Shown here: positions 27,604 to 37,144 of the stretch, one piece after another | Layout: every line of letters begins with the position of its first letter | How positions within the stretch are numbered: the stretch's first letter is position 1 | DNA from: an uncultured Pelagibacteraceae bacterium | Lineage (GTDB): Bacteria; Pseudomonadota; Alphaproteobacteria; Pelagibacterales; Pelagibacteraceae | Direction: 5' to 3' | Assembly: GCA_902616245.1 (NCBI GenBank) | Contig: CACMSB010000001.1 | Location: forward strand, 124,001-188,000 | Length of the DNA stretch: 64,000 bases | Position numbers and translations under genes: made by a program | The notes under the pieces: generated by a model | Seen by the model: the letters and a program-made list of their open reading frames with translations, nothing else | What the model was told of the DNA's origin: nothing | The model's database searches: none

Positions 27604-28260
27604 TTAAATATCAAAATTATCTTTGATAAATTTTAATGCATTACTTGAAGCTTCAACTGGTATATGATGGTCGCAGTCTTTGATCATTAAAGTTTCTATA
27701 CTAATATTATTGCGTGTAAAAAAATCTTTTGCTTCCAATAAATTGTAGGGTGGAACTATTTCATCTTTTTCACCATGAATTAATAAAGTTTTTGTTTTAG
27801 AAATTAATCTTAAACTAAGATCCTCTTTATCAATAATCTTTCCAGAAAATCCAACAATGCAATTAAAGGGATCCTTAGAAGTTAAGCCCAAGTTTATTGA
27901 CATCATGCAACCCTGACTAAATCCAGATAAACATATCTTTGAATTTTCCAATTTATATTCTGCTTTAACTTCTTCAATATATTTTCTTAATTTATCTTCA
28001 GCTTTTTTTACTTCATTTAAAATATAATTTTTATCGTTTTTTTCTAAATCAAACCATTGATAACCAATTGGATTAATTTTACATGATTCATGTCCATTCG
28101 GACATAAGAATACTGTATTGGTTAAAAACCTTTTCCAATTCAGAGTTAACATGCTTATATCTTTTCCATCTCCACCATATCCATGAAGTAAAATTACTGC
28201 ATTTTTGATGTCAGAACCATTTTCAGGTTTTATAATTGTTGATTCAAGGCAAAATGTCAT
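27604..28260 (-). CDS. Alpha/beta hydrolase, phospholipase/carboxylesterase family
   Basis: 218-residue cytoplasmic serine hydrolase. The oxyanion motif LLHGYGGDGKD is at about 24-34. The nucleophile is Ser115 in SGFSQGCMM, with the acid Asp166 in GEKDEIVPP and the base His198 or His199 in DCDHHIPVEA. This is the YpfH/acyl-protein-thioesterase-like group; substrates are usually short acyl esters. No signal peptide. Stands alone on the minus strand between HNH and HIG1 genes. Confidence 0.87.
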   Translation of the reverse strand: MTFCLESTIIKPENGSDIKNAVILLHGYGGDGKDISMLTLNWKRFLTNTVFLCPNGHESCKINPIGYQWFDLEKNDKNYILNEVKKAEDKLRKYIEEVKAEYKLENSKICLSGFSQGCMMSINLGLTSKDPFNCIVGFSGKIIDKEDLSLRLISKTKTLLIHGEKDEIVPPYNLLEAKDFFTRNNISIETLMIKDCDHHIPVEASSNALKFIKDNFDI

Positions 28261-28309
28261 AGATAAGTAATTATGTTTTTTTATTTTAAAAAGAAACTAA
28301 AATCAAAGC

Positions 28310-28510
28310 ATGATTTCTGAAATATTTGTCAAAATTGCAGCGATTGTTTTGCTTGCAGCTGTAGCTGTAGTCTTAATTCTTGGAATTAGAACTCTCTTTA
28401 AAGGAGACGGAGATAAAAAAACATCTAACAAATTAATGCAGCTTAGAGTTTTACTGCAATTTGTTGCTATAATTGTGCTTGTAGCATTAGCTTACTTTTA
28501 TAAAAACTAA
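28310..28510 (+). CDS. HIG1-domain (twin transmembrane) protein
   Basis: 66 residues with two transmembrane helices (about 7-27 and 46-63) separated by a charged loop. The loop and second-helix start, SNKLMQLRVLLQFVAIIVL, match the HIG1/hypoxia-induced family pattern found in alphaproteobacteria and mitochondria, where members (Rcf1/HIGD) interact with cytochrome oxidase. Respiratory-complex association is therefore likely but inferred. The stop shares CTAA with the convergent TlpA-like gene. Confidence 0.8.
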   Translation: MISEIFVKIAAIVLLAAVAVVLILGIRTLFKGDGDKKTSNKLMQLRVLLQFVAIIVLVALAYFYKN

Positions 28511-29037
28511 TTTAATTCATTTAACCAATTTAAAAATTCATCACTGTTAAAATCTATTGAGCCAACAATTCTTGCAAACTCATAACCATCTTTATCAATG
28601 AATAGTGTTGTGGGTATTCCTCTTAATTTAAAATTTTTTGCAATTCCAGCACCATCACCAACAAAAACTTGTAATTCTTCTATGAGCAGTTCATCAAAAA
28701 ACTTTTTAGATTTACTAATATTTTCTCCACCTATATTGATTGGGATAATCTTTAATTTTTTTTCATCCTTAAGTTTTTGAAGATTACTTAAAGATGGCAT
28801 TTCCTCTCTACAAGGCGCGCACCATGTTGCCCAAAAATTCAGAATAATTAATTCAGATTCAAAATCTTTCAAATTAACTTTATTTCCAGCCTCATTTAAA
28901 AAATCAAAAAACTTAATTTTTTGTTTTTTCTCATAAATTATTAGATTTTTTATATTAGGTGCTTCTATTGAATATGAATAACTAAGTGATATGAAGTAAA
29001 ATAATATTATTTTAATGGATATAAATATAAATTTCAT
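28507..29037 (-). CDS. TlpA/ResA-like thioredoxin-fold protein
   Basis: Periplasmic or membrane-anchored thiol-disulfide protein. I start it at ATG 29037 (176 residues), which gives a clean signal sequence MKFIFISIKIILFYFISLS; a longer frame from 29076 would run into argH. The thioredoxin active site is WATWCAPCREEMP, followed by cis-proline RGIPTTLFID. Such proteins reduce apocytochrome c or CuA sites or other periplasmic thiols. Together with DsbB nearby it suggests extracytoplasmic redox work, but the partner is unknown. Head-to-head with argH. Confidence 0.86.
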   Translation of the reverse strand: MKFIFISIKIILFYFISLSYSYSIEAPNIKNLIIYEKKQKIKFFDFLNEAGNKVNLKDFESELIILNFWATWCAPCREEMPSLSNLQKLKDEKKLKIIPINIGGENISKSKKFFDELLIEELQVFVGDGAGIAKNFKLRGIPTTLFIDKDGYEFARIVGSIDFNSDEFLNWLNELN

Positions 29038-29056
29038 AAATTTGTAATTGAATAGC

Positions 29057-30445
29057 ATGAGTAAAAATAAAAACAATAAACCAATTTGGGGTACAAGAAT
29101 TAAGAAGAATGCGTCAACTTTATTTAAAAAAGTTGGTGGTTCATTGCCAGTAGATAAAAGACTATTTAAAGAAGATATCGAAGGATCAATTGCTCATGTC
29201 GAAATGCTTCACAAACAGAAAATTATAAATTTCAGGATAAAAAATAAAATAATTTGGGGATTAAAAAGGATTAAAAATGAAATTGTAAAAAAGAAATTCA
29301 ATTTTAATTATGATTTAGAGGATATTCATATGAATATAGAAAACAGATTATTTGAACTTATTGGTGATGATGCTGGATACGTTCATACTGCTAGATCTAG
29401 AAATGATCAGGTAATTACTGACCTTAAATTATGGTTAAAAGAAGCAACAAAAAAAATAATAATTTTATTAGATAATACAAATTCAAATATTCTAAATCTT
29501 GCACAAAAAAATATCAGAACAATTATGCCAGGATTTACACATTTAAAAAATGCACAACCACTATCTTTAGCACATTATCTACTAGCATATGTTGAAATGT
29601 TTAAGAGAGATAAGAAAAAATTTAAGAATAATTTAGAATTTTTAGATGAAAATCCTTTAGGTGTAGGGGCTTTATCTGGCACCTCTTTTAAAATTGACAG
29701 AAATTACACCACAAAAAAACTTAAATTTAAAAAACCAACAAACAATTCTGTAGATACTGTATCTGATAGAGATTTTGTTTTAGACTTTTTGTATTCTTCT
29801 CTGGCTTGCTCTTTACACATTTCTAGAATTGCTGAAGAACTAATAATTTGGAATTCTGATGCATTTAACTTGATAACTTTAAATGATAAGTTAGTAACTG
29901 GTTCTTCTATAATGCCACAAAAAAAGAATCCTGATCCATTGGAATATTTGAGAGGTAAAACTGGAATATTTATTGGAAATATCAATTCTATGATTTCAAT
30001 ATTAAAGGGCTTACCCTTATCATATTTTAAAGATTTACAGGATGACAAAGAAATTGTTTTTAAAACAAATGATCAATTAAAAATATCGCTATCATTATTG
30101 AATGACGTATTAAAAAATTTAATAATAAATAAAAAAAGTATGCTATCCCTTGCGGAAAAAGGATTTACTACAGCTACAGATTTATCTGATTACATTGTAA
30201 GAGAACTTGGATATCCATTTAGAAAGGCATACATACAAACTGCAAAAATAATTAATCTAGCTGAAAAAAAAAACAAAAAACTTCACGAACTAGAATTGAA
30301 AGAAATAAATGAAATTGAGCCAAAACTTACATTAAATGTTTATAAAATACTAAATCTAGAAAATTCAATTAATTCAAAAAAATCTTATGGCGGAACTTCT
30401 TTTGAGAACGTTAAGAAAATGATAAAAAAAGCAAAAAATGAGTAA
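29057..30445 (+). CDS. argH: Argininosuccinate lyase
   Basis: Last enzyme of arginine biosynthesis, splitting argininosuccinate to arginine and fumarate. I use ATG 29057 (462 residues); a TTG at 29048 is in frame but less likely. The fumarase/aspartase superfamily signature GSSIMPQKKNPDP is present, with the N-terminal WGTRIKK and HTARSRNDQV substrate-binding stretches. It opens the classic alphaproteobacterial argH-lptM-lysA run and overlaps lptM by 8 bases. Confidence 0.96.
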   Translation: MSKNKNNKPIWGTRIKKNASTLFKKVGGSLPVDKRLFKEDIEGSIAHVEMLHKQKIINFRIKNKIIWGLKRIKNEIVKKKFNFNYDLEDIHMNIENRLFELIGDDAGYVHTARSRNDQVITDLKLWLKEATKKIIILLDNTNSNILNLAQKNIRTIMPGFTHLKNAQPLSLAHYLLAYVEMFKRDKKKFKNNLEFLDENPLGVGALSGTSFKIDRNYTTKKLKFKKPTNNSVDTVSDRDFVLDFLYSSLACSLHISRIAEELIIWNSDAFNLITLNDKLVTGSSIMPQKKNPDPLEYLRGKTGIFIGNINSMISILKGLPLSYFKDLQDDKEIVFKTNDQLKISLSLLNDVLKNLIINKKSMLSLAEKGFTTATDLSDYIVRELGYPFRKAYIQTAKIINLAEKKNKKLHELELKEINEIEPKLTLNVYKILNLENSINSKKSYGGTSFENVKKMIKKAKNE

Positions 30446-30554
30446 AAAAATTTTAATTATTATACTTTGTTTACATTTTGTAGTTGCTTGTGGGCGTAAA
30501 GGCGATCCAGAGTATAAATCTGAATTAAGTAAGAATATTCAAAAAGTATTATGA
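30438..30554 (+). CDS. lptM: LptM/YifL-like small lipoprotein
   Basis: 38-residue lipoprotein precursor. A short signal peptide MSKKILIIILCLHFVVA ends in a lipobox with Cys18, followed by GRKGDPEY, the conserved Gly-x-Lys-Gly motif of LptM/YifL. In E. coli LptM assists oxidative maturation of the LptD LPS translocon. Genes of this kind lie between argH and lysA in many proteobacteria. The ATG is inside the end of argH and its TGA overlaps the lysA ATG (ATGA). Identification rests on motif plus synteny. Confidence 0.82.
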   Translation: MSKKILIIILCLHFVVACGRKGDPEYKSELSKNIQKVL

Positions 30555-31765
30555 GATATATAAACAATAAATTTTTTATTGAAGGAAAAAACGTTGAGAG
30601 TCTGACAAAAAAATTTAATACACCTCTATACTGCTACTCTTATAAAAATTTAAGAGAAAATGTAGAAAATTTTAAAAAAGCTTTTGAGGAAATTAAACCT
30701 TTAATTTGTTTTTCTGTAAAATCTAATTCAAATATTTCACTATTAAAAGAAATAAAAAAACTCGGCCTTGGGGCAGATGTAGTTTCAAAGGGCGAATTAT
30801 ATGCATCACTTAAAGCTGGTATTGATAAAAATAAGATAGTTTTCTCTGGAGTTGGTAAAACAAGAGATGAAATTGAGTACGCAATTAAGCAAAAAATATT
30901 ATTAATAAATTCTGAGTCATTGAGTGAAGTTTTGACGATTGAAGCGGTTGCAAAAAAACTAAATAAAGTTGTTGATATAGGACTAAGATTAAATCCAGAT
31001 ACAGATGCTGAAACATTGAAACAAATTTCAACTGGTAAAAGTGAAAATAAATTTGGTGTAGATAAAAAGACTTTTGTAAAAATTATTAATTTGATGAAAC
31101 AATCAAAATTTATAAATATTAAATGCTTGAGCGTTCATATCGGCAGTCAAATCTTAAACCACAAACCCTACGAAAAAATGCTAAATGTTCTTGATAAACT
31201 TTTAAAAAATTTAGATTATAAATTTGAGATCATTGATTTAGGTGGCGGGATGGGGATAAACTATGATAATAAAACTAAAAAACTTAATTATACAAAATAT
31301 AAAAAATCAATAATTAAATTTAAAAATAAATACAATTGTAAAATAATTTTTGAACCTGGAAGATCTATAATTGGAAATGTTGGTATACTTGCATCTAAAG
31401 TAATTTATTTAAAACATAACAAAACAAAAACATTTGTAATATTAGATGCGGCAATGAATGATTTGATAAGACCAGCTTTGTATAATGCAAAACATAGGAT
31501 AATTCCATCCCTAAGAAATATGTCACGATCAAAGAAAATATTAGAATTTGTAGGCCCAGTATGTGAAACAACTGATAAATTTTTAACAGAAAAAAAATTT
31601 CAGAATATAAAAGAAAATGATATTATGATTATTTGCGATACAGGTGCCTATGGTTATTCATTATCATCTAATTATAATCTTAGATTAAGGCCTGCTGAAA
31701 TTTTGATTAAAGGAAATAAAGTAAAGATTATAAGAAAAAGACAAAAAATAACAGATATTATCTAA
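30551..31765 (+). CDS. lysA: Diaminopimelate decarboxylase
   Basis: PLP-dependent (alanine-racemase fold) enzyme making lysine from meso-diaminopimelate. 404 residues. The Schiff-base Lys57 is in CFSVKSNSN; HIGSQI, DLGGGMGINY and EPGRSI bind PLP phosphate and substrate. The C-terminal CETTDKF, with its Cys from the partner subunit, and GAYGYSLSSNYN complete the site. Translationally coupled to lptM. Confidence 0.96.
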   Translation: MRYINNKFFIEGKNVESLTKKFNTPLYCYSYKNLRENVENFKKAFEEIKPLICFSVKSNSNISLLKEIKKLGLGADVVSKGELYASLKAGIDKNKIVFSGVGKTRDEIEYAIKQKILLINSESLSEVLTIEAVAKKLNKVVDIGLRLNPDTDAETLKQISTGKSENKFGVDKKTFVKIINLMKQSKFINIKCLSVHIGSQILNHKPYEKMLNVLDKLLKNLDYKFEIIDLGGGMGINYDNKTKKLNYTKYKKSIIKFKNKYNCKIIFEPGRSIIGNVGILASKVIYLKHNKTKTFVILDAAMNDLIRPALYNAKHRIIPSLRNMSRSKKILEFVGPVCETTDKFLTEKKFQNIKENDIMIICDTGAYGYSLSSNYNLRLRPAEILIKGNKVKIIRKRQKITDII

Positions 31766-31778
31766 CTTAAAACTTATA

Positions 31779-32477
31779 ATGAGAAATATCCTCTTTAAAA
31801 GTATATTTTTTTCTGGATTAATTTTAATATGTATTATTTTTCTTCCATCTTTATTACTACCAAAGAAAATCACTCTTTTTGGAGGTAAACTTTTTGGATA
31901 CTGGTCCTCATTCTGTTTAAAAATTTTTTACTCAACCAGCATAGTAATAAAAGGTCAAGAAAACATAATTAATAACGAAAATTTCTTCATCGCATGCTCT
32001 CATCAATCGATGTTTGAAACTTTTTTTTTACAAACAATATTTAATTCACCAATTTTTATTATTAAAAAAGAACTATTAAATATTCCGATATTTGGTTGGT
32101 ATTTAAGAAAGATAGATTCTATTTCTGTGAATAGAAATAAAGTTTCTAAAGAAAACCTTAATTTTACTGAAAAAATTAAAGAAGTTATGGAAAAAACAAA
32201 AAGACCTGTAATAATTTTTCCACAAGCTACTCGAGTTCTACCAGATGAAATTATTCCTTTTAAAAAGGGAGTTGGAAGAATTTACAGAGAATTAAATGTA
32301 AAATGTCAACCCGTCGCTATTGACTCTGGAAGAGTATGGCCAAAATCTGGAATGATGATACCCAATAAAACGATTACTATTTCTATTTTAAAACCAATTA
32401 ATACAGGTATCGAAGAAACAGAGTTTGTAAAATTATTGCAAAAAGAAATTTATTCCGAGCTTGGTCTTGCTAACTAA
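31779..32477 (+). CDS. plsC: 1-acyl-sn-glycerol-3-phosphate acyltransferase
   Basis: Makes phosphatidic acid from lysophosphatidic acid at the inner membrane. 232 residues with an N-terminal hydrophobic anchor (about 5-30). Motif I is SHQSMFET, an HX4E variant of HX4D seen in other alphaproteobacterial PlsC proteins; motif II is around VNRNK; motif III is FPQATR in place of FPEGTR. Motif IV is VAIDSGRVWPK. Closely follows lysA. The stop shares CTAA with the convergent dnaN. Confidence 0.88.
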   Translation: MRNILFKSIFFSGLILICIIFLPSLLLPKKITLFGGKLFGYWSSFCLKIFYSTSIVIKGQENIINNENFFIACSHQSMFETFFLQTIFNSPIFIIKKELLNIPIFGWYLRKIDSISVNRNKVSKENLNFTEKIKEVMEKTKRPVIIFPQATRVLPDEIIPFKKGVGRIYRELNVKCQPVAIDSGRVWPKSGMMIPNKTITISILKPINTGIEETEFVKLLQKEIYSELGLAN

Positions 32478-33586
32478 CCTTTCATAGGCATTACAACATA
32501 AATACTGTCAAAGTCTGCAGGATCTTTTATTAACGCAGGAGATCCAGTATCTTTCAAATATATTTCAATATTATCACCATTTAGTTGGGATGCTATATCA
32601 AGCAAATATCTAGAGTTAAAACTTATATCTAAATCTGTCTCAAATTTTACAGATAGGCTTTCTTTACCATCACCACTGTTAGTATTATTGACAGATAAAT
32701 CTAAATTATCTTTAGTCAAATTAAATTTTACACCATCTTTTTTATCTAGAGAAACTGATGCTACTCTGTCGACGGAATTTAGAAAAGATTTTAGATCTAT
32801 TTCAAGTTTTTTTTGATTCTCTCTAGGGATGACTTGAATATAATTAGGGAATTTTCCATCGATTAACTTTGATATCAAAATACTATTATTAAGTTCAAAT
32901 TTAATTTTGGATTTAATATTTGAGACTTTAACCTCACCATCATAATCTTCTAGAAGAGAACATAATTGAAATATAGTTTTTTTTGGAAGTATTATTGGTT
33001 CAAATTCAATTTTATTTTTTAGTCTTATTTTTGAGATAGACATTCTATGGCTATCTGTTGCGGCTGCAGTTAAAAAATTCTTATCATCTGTTTGGGTCTG
33101 ATGGAAAAAAATACCACTAAGATAATGCCTTGTTTCATCATTTGAAATTGAAAATTTACATTTGTTTAAAAGTTTTAATAAATCTTTTGAATTTATAGTA
33201 AATTCATTTTCATTGAAATTTTCATCTGTAATTGGAAATTCAGAAGCATTTATAGAATTTAAATTGAATAGAGATTTATTTGATTCTAATTGTAATTTAC
33301 TTTCTCCGGAGTTTTCAAAATTTATCTGACTACCAGAGGGTATTTTTCTTACAATATCAAACATAATTGATGAAGAAGTAGTTGTTTTGCCTTCATCAAA
33401 AATTTTAATATTTGAAATTTCATTTACAAATATTAAATCTAAATCTGTTGCTGTAATTTTTAATTTTGAATTTGCTGCTTCTATCAAAATATTTGAGAGG
33501 ATAGGTAAAGTGCTTCTTTTTTCTATTACACCCTGACAGTAACCTAAAGATTTTTGCAAATCTTGTTGATTAACACTAAATTTCAT
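32474..33586 (-). CDS. dnaN: DNA polymerase III sliding clamp (beta subunit)
   Basis: 370-residue processivity clamp; three beta-clamp domains of about 120 residues each. Recognisable pieces are QGVIEKRSTLPILSNILIEA (domain 1), LSGIFFHQ and AATDSHRMSIS (domain 2), and the C-terminal YVVMPMKG end, which is diagnostic. Overlaps the dnaA stop by 11 bases, so it is co-expressed with dnaA. Confidence 0.97.
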   Translation of the reverse strand: MKFSVNQQDLQKSLGYCQGVIEKRSTLPILSNILIEAANSKLKITATDLDLIFVNEISNIKIFDEGKTTTSSSIMFDIVRKIPSGSQINFENSGESKLQLESNKSLFNLNSINASEFPITDENFNENEFTINSKDLLKLLNKCKFSISNDETRHYLSGIFFHQTQTDDKNFLTAAATDSHRMSISKIRLKNKIEFEPIILPKKTIFQLCSLLEDYDGEVKVSNIKSKIKFELNNSILISKLIDGKFPNYIQVIPRENQKKLEIDLKSFLNSVDRVASVSLDKKDGVKFNLTKDNLDLSVNNTNSGDGKESLSVKFETDLDISFNSRYLLDIASQLNGDNIEIYLKDTGSPALIKDPADFDSIYVVMPMKG

Positions 33587-34985
33587 TTTCTTGTTTGTAT
33601 AATATTTTATTCTTTAGGCTATCAATGCTTAAATTTAATTCATTATCATCTTTTCTTAATTTTTCTATTGTTTTGACCGAATGAATAACAGTTGTGTGGT
33701 CTCTATTGGCAAATGATCGACCTATCTCTGGCAAAGATTTAGATGTCAGCATTTTTGCTAAATAAATAGCAGTTTGTCTTGGTCTTACAAGATATCTTGA
33801 CCTTCTTGGTGACAACATTTCGTTTTTACTTATTTTAAAATATTTACAGACTATTGTTTGAATATTATCTATATCGACTTTATTTTCAGTTAAATTTAAG
33901 AGATCTTTTAATATTACTTTTACCTCTGACATCGAAGGAGTTTTTCCATAAATTCTTGAGAAAGATACTATTCTATTAAATGCTCCTACAAGTTCTCTGA
34001 TACTAGTATTAACTTCTGTACTGATAAATTTTATGATTTCGTCACTAATTTTAATATTATTTGGATCATGAATTTTGAGATCATCATTTTTAGATTTTAT
34101 TATATTGTATCTTAATTCAAAATCTGCATTTTGGATATCAACTACTAGTCCTCCTGAGAATCTGGATTTAATTCTTTCTTGTATTCTAGTTAATTTGTTT
34201 GGTGGTCTATCTGCTGATACAATAATTTGAGATCCTTTCTCTAGCAAAACATTGAATGTATGAAAAAACTCTTCTTGCATAGCTTCTTTTCCATTCATAA
34301 ATTGAATATCATCAATCAAAAATATATCGGTATTTCTAAAATACTCTTTAAACTTTACCATTTCATTGGATTTTATCGATTTTACAAATTGATACATAAA
34401 TCTTTCAGCTGAAATAAACATTACTTTATTTTTTTCTTTCAAACTTAAACCAATTGCATTTAACAAATGTGTCTTACCCATTCCAACTCCACCATAAATA
34501 TACAGAGGGTTATAGTGGGCTATTTGCTCAGAGACTTTTTTTGCAGCTTCAAAAGCTAGTTTATTACTTTTCCCTAGCAAGAAATTCTCAAAGTTTTTAT
34601 TTGGATCAATTCGATTATATTGAAGATATGAATCTTTAATGAATGAAACCTTTTCATTATCAGATGAATTATCTGGTTTTATTTCATCAGTATTTTTGTT
34701 CTTTATATTCTCGTTAATCATAAATTCTATTCTGGAAATATCTTTTTTATATAATTTAATTATTTGTAATATTTGATCTAAATATCTTGAAGTTATCCAG
34801 TCTCTGATAAATCTTGTCGATACGGATAATAAAACATAATTTTTAAACTCATCAACCAAATCAATTTTTTTTAACCAACTATCATAAATCTCAGAACCAA
34901 ACTTATTTTTCATTTCATTTTGTAATAATTTCCAATCAATCTTATTAATATTGTCTGATTTAATGTTCGTGAGATTATTTTTCAT
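33576..34985 (-). CDS. dnaA: Chromosomal replication initiator protein DnaA
   Basis: 469-residue AAA+ initiator. Domain I is at about 15-85, followed by a flexible Asn/Lys-rich linker. The AAA+ core has Walker A GGVGMGKTHL, Walker B IFLIDDIQF and sensor/arginine-finger region RIQERIKSRFSGGL. Domain IV carries the DnaA signature FANRDHTTVIHSVKTIE. It is upstream of dnaN, and rpsT is the next gene upstream, an order shared by many alphaproteobacteria. The 244-base gap above dnaA is AT-rich but shows no clear DnaA boxes. Confidence 0.98.
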   Translation of the reverse strand: MKNNLTNIKSDNINKIDWKLLQNEMKNKFGSEIYDSWLKKIDLVDEFKNYVLLSVSTRFIRDWITSRYLDQILQIIKLYKKDISRIEFMINENIKNKNTDEIKPDNSSDNEKVSFIKDSYLQYNRIDPNKNFENFLLGKSNKLAFEAAKKVSEQIAHYNPLYIYGGVGMGKTHLLNAIGLSLKEKNKVMFISAERFMYQFVKSIKSNEMVKFKEYFRNTDIFLIDDIQFMNGKEAMQEEFFHTFNVLLEKGSQIIVSADRPPNKLTRIQERIKSRFSGGLVVDIQNADFELRYNIIKSKNDDLKIHDPNNIKISDEIIKFISTEVNTSIRELVGAFNRIVSFSRIYGKTPSMSEVKVILKDLLNLTENKVDIDNIQTIVCKYFKISKNEMLSPRRSRYLVRPRQTAIYLAKMLTSKSLPEIGRSFANRDHTTVIHSVKTIEKLRKDDNELNLSIDSLKNKILYKQENEI

Positions 34986-35229
34986 CAGAGACTGTTAAAC
35001 TCCTATTCATAATTCAATGCAATAGATTTATTTTTATTCTCAAAAAAAAATAAAATTTACAATTGTATAAATTAATAATTGAATCTATTTTTAGGGACTT
35101 AAAATTAGTAATCTTAAATTTACTTTTTTTACTTTTTTTTTATCTTGGGACTAAAAGATTAAAAGATTCTTTTTTTAATTGAAAAAATAATCTCTAGGGT
35201 TGTAATTTCTTTAAGTAAACTAAAAGTTG

Positions 35230-35490
35230 TTATAAGGAATTTATTTTTTTTGTTATTCTAGAAATATTTCTTGACGCGTTTTGCTTTTTTATCACCCCTG
35301 TCTTTGCTATTTTCATCAATTCAGAGTTTAATTTTGGCAAGAATGCTAAAGCTTCTTTTTTGTCCTTTTTATCAAGAATTAAATTCATTTTTTTTATTGC
35401 AGATCTAAACCTGCTTTTTCTAGACTTATTTACCGTTGTTTGACGTGATATACGTCTTATTCGTTTAATAGCTGATTTAGTGTTTGCCAT
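35230..35490 (-). CDS. rpsT: 30S ribosomal protein S20
   Basis: Small basic primary-binding 16S rRNA protein (bS20), 86 residues. I start it at ATG 35490 because the family N-terminus MANTKSAIKRIRR begins there; an in-frame ATG at 35553 would prepend 21 unrelated residues overlapping mutM. Basic helices continue with SRKSRFRSAIKKMN and the C-terminal KTGVIKKQNASRNISRITKKI. It sits between mutM and dnaA as in other alphaproteobacteria. Confidence 0.95.
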   Translation of the reverse strand: MANTKSAIKRIRRISRQTTVNKSRKSRFRSAIKKMNLILDKKDKKEALAFLPKLNSELMKIAKTGVIKKQNASRNISRITKKINSL

Positions 35491-35540
35491 AAGCGCGATT
35501 GTATATAACGAGAAATTTATACGGTCAATATAATAATTTT

Positions 35541-36404
35541 TTATTTTTGACAAATATTACAAAAAAATGTTGATCTATTAGTGATAAATTTTTTTTTTAT
35601 TGTCCCTTTGCATCCTGGTGAAAGACAACTCTTATTTTCTCTATTGTATACTTTAAAGTTATCTTGAAAAGATCCATTTTTACCAACTATATTTTTAAAA
35701 TCTCTGATACTAGACCCGCCTTTTTTTATCGCTAAATTTAAAATTTTTCTTGAATATTTAATAATATTAATACAATCGTTATCACTTAAAGATTTTGCTT
35801 TTTTTTTTGGATTTATTTTAGAGCTGAATAAAATTTCACTTGCATAAATATTCCCCAAGCCTGAAACAAATTTTTGATCTAAGAGAAAATTTTTTATATT
35901 CTTTTTCTTTTTATAAAAATATTTTTTTAAGTAGTTGAGATTAAATTTTGAGGAAAAAGGCTCAGGACCATAGTTATTTATAAAATTTTCTAAATTATTC
36001 TTATTTTCAAATAATTTGAAATAACCAAATCTTCTGGGATCATTATATATAATTTTTATGTTATCAAATTCCAAAAACACATGGTTATGTTTTTTTGGTA
36101 AATAAGGACTGTGATAAAAACTTGCATTTGTTTTTTGATTTAAAATATTTTTTCTTAAGAGATGTATAGTGCCAGACATTCCAAGATGAATTAAGCAAAA
36201 TTTTTCATCATTTAAAACTAGTATGATATATTTTGAAAACCGCTTAACTTTTTTTATTGATTTTGACTGAAGTCTTGTTTCAAAACCTTTTTTTATTTTG
36301 TACCTTAAATTCCTATTCTTTATACTTACTTTTTTTATTTTTTTTCCTGTTATTGTTCTACTTAGTGACTCTTTAACAACTTCTACTTCTGGCAATTCTG
36401 GCAT
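35541..36404 (-). CDS. mutM: Formamidopyrimidine-DNA glycosylase
   Basis: Base-excision repair enzyme removing 8-oxoguanine and Fapy lesions. 287 residues. The catalytic N-terminus PELPEVEVV (Pro2 nucleophile, Glu3) is intact, as is Lys near GMSGTIHL. The H2TH domain includes LDQKFVSGLGNIYASE, and the C-terminal zinc finger has CLSPGCKGT and FCNIC, with spacing C-x4-C then C-x2-C, and RSTFFC. Divergent from ubiE. Confidence 0.95.
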   Translation of the reverse strand: MPELPEVEVVKESLSRTITGKKIKKVSIKNRNLRYKIKKGFETRLQSKSIKKVKRFSKYIILVLNDEKFCLIHLGMSGTIHLLRKNILNQKTNASFYHSPYLPKKHNHVFLEFDNIKIIYNDPRRFGYFKLFENKNNLENFINNYGPEPFSSKFNLNYLKKYFYKKKKNIKNFLLDQKFVSGLGNIYASEILFSSKINPKKKAKSLSDNDCINIIKYSRKILNLAIKKGGSSIRDFKNIVGKNGSFQDNFKVYNRENKSCLSPGCKGTIKKKFITNRSTFFCNICQK

Positions 36405-36436
36405 TTATTATTATATTAATTAATATTATTTATTTT

Positions 36437-37144
36437 ATGCAACAATATCTTCAAAATAAAAAAGGTCTAGTCCAAGGTGTCTTTGATAAAGTTTATGATA
36501 AATACGACATCATGAATGATTTGATGTCACTCGGAGTTCATAGAATCTGGAAAAGAAATTTAATAAATTGGATGAACCCAGGTAAAAATAAAATTCTAGC
36601 AGATGTTGCATGTGGCACAGGTGATATAGCAAAACTTTTTATCGATAATAGTTCAAATAAAAATATAGAATTATTTTGTATTGACCCCAATGAAGGAATG
36701 ATGAAAGAGGGAAAAAATAGACTATCAAATTACAAAAATATCAAGTGGATTAAGGGTTCGGCAGAGAAATTGCCTTTAAAATCTAATTCATGTGATTATT
36801 ACACAATCAGTTTTGGTTTAAGAAATACAAAAAATATTAATAAATCCTTAAGTGAAGCGTACAGAGTTTTAAAGCCAGGAGGTAGATTTTTTTGTTTAGA
36901 ATTTTCAAAAATTCAAAATTTAAACTTAGATTTAGTCTATAAAAGATACTCTAAATTAATTCCAGAAATAGGAAAATTTGTGGTTGGTGAAAAAGAACCT
37001 TATGAATATCTAATAAAAAGTATCCAAGAATTTGTTAATCAAGAGGAATTAAAGGGTTTAATGGAGAAAAATAATTTTATTAAATGTGAGTATAGAAACT
37101 TTTCTGGTGGAATAGTAGCTATTCATTCAGGTTGGAAAATATGA
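36437..37144 (+). CDS. ubiE: Demethylubiquinol (C-methyl) methyltransferase
   Basis: SAM-dependent C-methyltransferase of ubiquinone (and menaquinone) synthesis. 235 residues. Family signatures are VQGVFDKVYDKYDIMNDLMSLG near the start, the SAM-binding ADVACGTGDIAK and IDPNEGMM, and the second UbiE signature RVLKPGGRFFCLEFSK. Last codons overlap the ubiB ATG (ATGA). Confidence 0.96.
   Translation: MQQYLQNKKGLVQGVFDKVYDKYDIMNDLMSLGVHRIWKRNLINWMNPGKNKILADVACGTGDIAKLFIDNSSNKNIELFCIDPNEGMMKEGKNRLSNYKNIKWIKGSAEKLPLKSNSCDYYTISFGLRNTKNINKSLSEAYRVLKPGGRFFCLEFSKIQNLNLDLVYKRYSKLIPEIGKFVVGEKEPYEYLIKSIQEFVNQEELKGLMEKNNFIKCEYRNFSGGIVAIHSGWKI

Noticed and set aside
34986..35229. Possible replication origin next to dnaA
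   Set aside because: The gap is very AT-rich with a short tandem TAAAAGAT repeat and GGGACT repeats, but I found no good TTATCCACA-type DnaA box on either strand, and in several alphaproteobacteria oriC is not at dnaA. Skew analysis of the complete genome would be needed.
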